From an uncultured Ignavibacteria bacterium (GTDB lineage Bacteria > Bacteroidota > Ignavibacteria > Ignavibacteriales > Ignavibacteriaceae): DNA of 6,746 bases. A model generated the notes under the pieces. That model saw only the letters and a list, made by a program, of their open reading frames with translations, made no database searches and was not told the DNA's origin. The position numbers were made by a program, and so were the translations under genes. Location of the stretch: positions 1 through 6,746 of the forward strand of contig CALKUG010000300.1 in the NCBI GenBank assembly GCA_937996765.1, given 5' to 3'. Positions 5,851-6,746 of this stretch are shown here, in pieces (position 1 is the first letter of the stretch; the number at the start of each line of letters is the position of its first letter).

Positions 5851-5899
5851 AAAAAAAGGTTATACCCTTCTCGCGTTAGCAATCCGGGTATAACCTTTT
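5851..5899 (-). terminator. Strong terminator or attenuator before the glycosyltransferase gene
   Basis: A perfect 14-bp stem (AAAAGGTTATACCC at 5854-5867, GGGTATAACCTTTT at 5886-5899) has an 18-nt loop and is followed on the minus strand by a run of seven T. It lies 16 bp after the stop of the DUF2723-like gene, as expected for that gene's terminator. Its T-run ends only 14 bp before the glycosyltransferase start, leaving no room for a promoter beyond it. The downstream gene therefore depends on read-through or on a promoter overlapping the hairpin. Confidence 0.88.
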
Positions 5900-5915
5900 G
5901 AAAACACATACTACT

Positions 5916-6746
5916 TTATTGAGCTATTTTGTCCTTTTTGGAGGTATCCACAGCCACCGGCTTACGTAAACCGGCACTTATTTCTAATTCCTCTTGAAGA
6001 GCAAGTATCTCTCGTGACTGTCCAAATATGGTTTGCATACCTTTAAGCATATCTAATGCTTGGGTATAATCTCCACGGAACTTGTACACTTCCATTAAAT
6101 AATAGTAAGCGTTATTGTAGTTATTTATTTCCGTTGGTCGGTTTTTAATTACATCCAAACCTTGAGCAACAACATAATCAAACGATTTATTTGCCTTGTC
6201 GTTTGCACCCAATTCTCTATAGAATCTACCGATATCGAACATCAAACGATAATCCATTGGCACAATTGCTAGAGGGATTTTCCTCTCCATTTGATCCAGA
6301 ACATCTATCGCTTTTTCTTTTTCACCCGTGGTTTTGTAGTACAGATGAAGACGAATAAATGAGTTTCTGTAATTTTGGGTCAAACGAATATGATTTTCAT
6401 CCAAATACATGGTGCTATCACTTAAGGTGCGGAATAAAAATCCCGGCTTATACTCTTTGCTATAGGAATTATCTTCTTTGTAAAGTTGAGCTCTCAGAAC
6501 CGGCTCATTTACGGCAAGCAGTTCATTTGGCTGACGGAATGGTACCAATCTAAATGCCATGCCTTCCATACGGAGATAGGCATCCAAACCTATGCGCGAA
6601 TCTTCGCTACAGGTAACAGCAAAATAAACAGGTCGCTCCCAACCAAAGTTTTGAACGATTTGCAACACCATTAAATCTTGCACTCTTACAGCACCTGAAT
6701 TTTCTTGAAGAGGTATTGTATAGTTCATTCGCCAAGATATTGCATT
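5916..6746 (-). CDS. DUF2723-like membrane protein, C-terminal part (partial, 5' end outside window)
   Basis: The frame stays open to the window edge (residues NAISWR precede the first ATG at 6728), so only the last 276 residues are visible and that ATG is internal. The segment WRMNYT, a helix with RVQDLMVLQIV, then GWERPVYFAVT (35-45) and GLDAYLRMEGMAFRLVP (53-69) resemble the C-terminal soluble part of DUF2723 proteins. These are large polytopic membrane proteins of the FCB group thought to be related to PMT-type glycosyltransferases. Residues about 128-270 are helical with TPR-like repeats (for example YYKTTGEKEKAIDVLDQM and FYRELGANDKANKSFDYV). The tail is polar (DTSKKDKIAQ). The membrane and catalytic part would lie to the right of the window. 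A terminator follows the stop. Family assignment is from recalled motifs, so it is moderately sure. Confidence 0.72.
   Translation of the reverse strand, partial: NAISWRMNYTIPLQENSGAVRVQDLMVLQIVQNFGWERPVYFAVTCSEDSRIGLDAYLRMEGMAFRLVPFRQPNELLAVNEPVLRAQLYKEDNSYSKEYKPGFLFRTLSDSTMYLDENHIRLTQNYRNSFIRLHLYYKTTGEKEKAIDVLDQMERKIPLAIVPMDYRLMFDIGRFYRELGANDKANKSFDYVVAQGLDVIKNRPTEINNYNNAYYYLMEVYKFRGDYTQALDMLKGMQTIFGQSREILALQEELEISAGLRKPVAVDTSKKDKIAQ

Noticed and set aside
6726..6728. ATG as the start of the DUF2723-like gene
   Set aside because: The frame continues open to the window edge, with NAISWR upstream matching the family-like WRMN context, so this methionine is internal.

Overview
The window is AT-rich and has no rRNA, tRNA, CRISPR array or insertion sequence. 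Its gene content suggests a Gram-negative bacterium of the Bacteroidota/Chlorobiota/Ignavibacteriota (FCB) group. The evidence is two secreted OmpA-type outer-membrane proteins with calcium-binding TSP3 repeats, a GT9 (heptosyltransferase-like) glycosyltransferase, and the C-terminal part of a protein resembling the DUF2723 membrane-protein family, which is common in that group. This placement is an inference; no marker gene is present.

Layout. Positions 16-2293 hold module A: a terminator, a 531-residue OmpA-like protein on the minus strand (68-1663), a 219-bp divergent intergenic region, and a stand-alone response-regulator receiver domain on the plus strand (1883-2293). Positions 2456-4707 hold module B, with the same order: terminator, a second 531-residue OmpA-like protein (2509-4104), intergenic region, and a badly decayed response regulator (about 4319-4707). 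Every landmark I could pair between the two modules is offset by 2440-2441 bp: terminator hairpins, OmpA start codons, ribosome binding sites, an intergenic palindrome, and the receiver phosphorylation motif. The locus is therefore an old tandem duplication of an OmpA + receiver pair. Both outer-membrane genes survived and one receiver gene died.

The rest lies on the minus strand. The partial DUF2723-like gene (5916-6746, running off the right edge) is followed by a strong hairpin terminator (5851-5899) and then the GT9 glycosyltransferase gene (4766-5836). That gene converges on the receiver pseudogene.

How the genes may work together. The OmpA-like proteins probably link the outer membrane to peptidoglycan through their C-terminal domains. 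The glycosyltransferase and the DUF2723-like protein fit envelope glycan assembly. The intact receiver has no output domain, so it cannot itself bind DNA and must act through a partner outside the window. The intergenic regions carry candidate operators: a palindrome shared by both modules (TTTACTWRGTAAA) and a CRP/FNR-type site (TGTGA-N6-TCACA) found only upstream of the second OmpA gene. I see no clear new defence or enzymatic system. The most interesting signal is the in-register duplication, the asymmetric decay of its receiver genes, and the regulatory difference between the copies.
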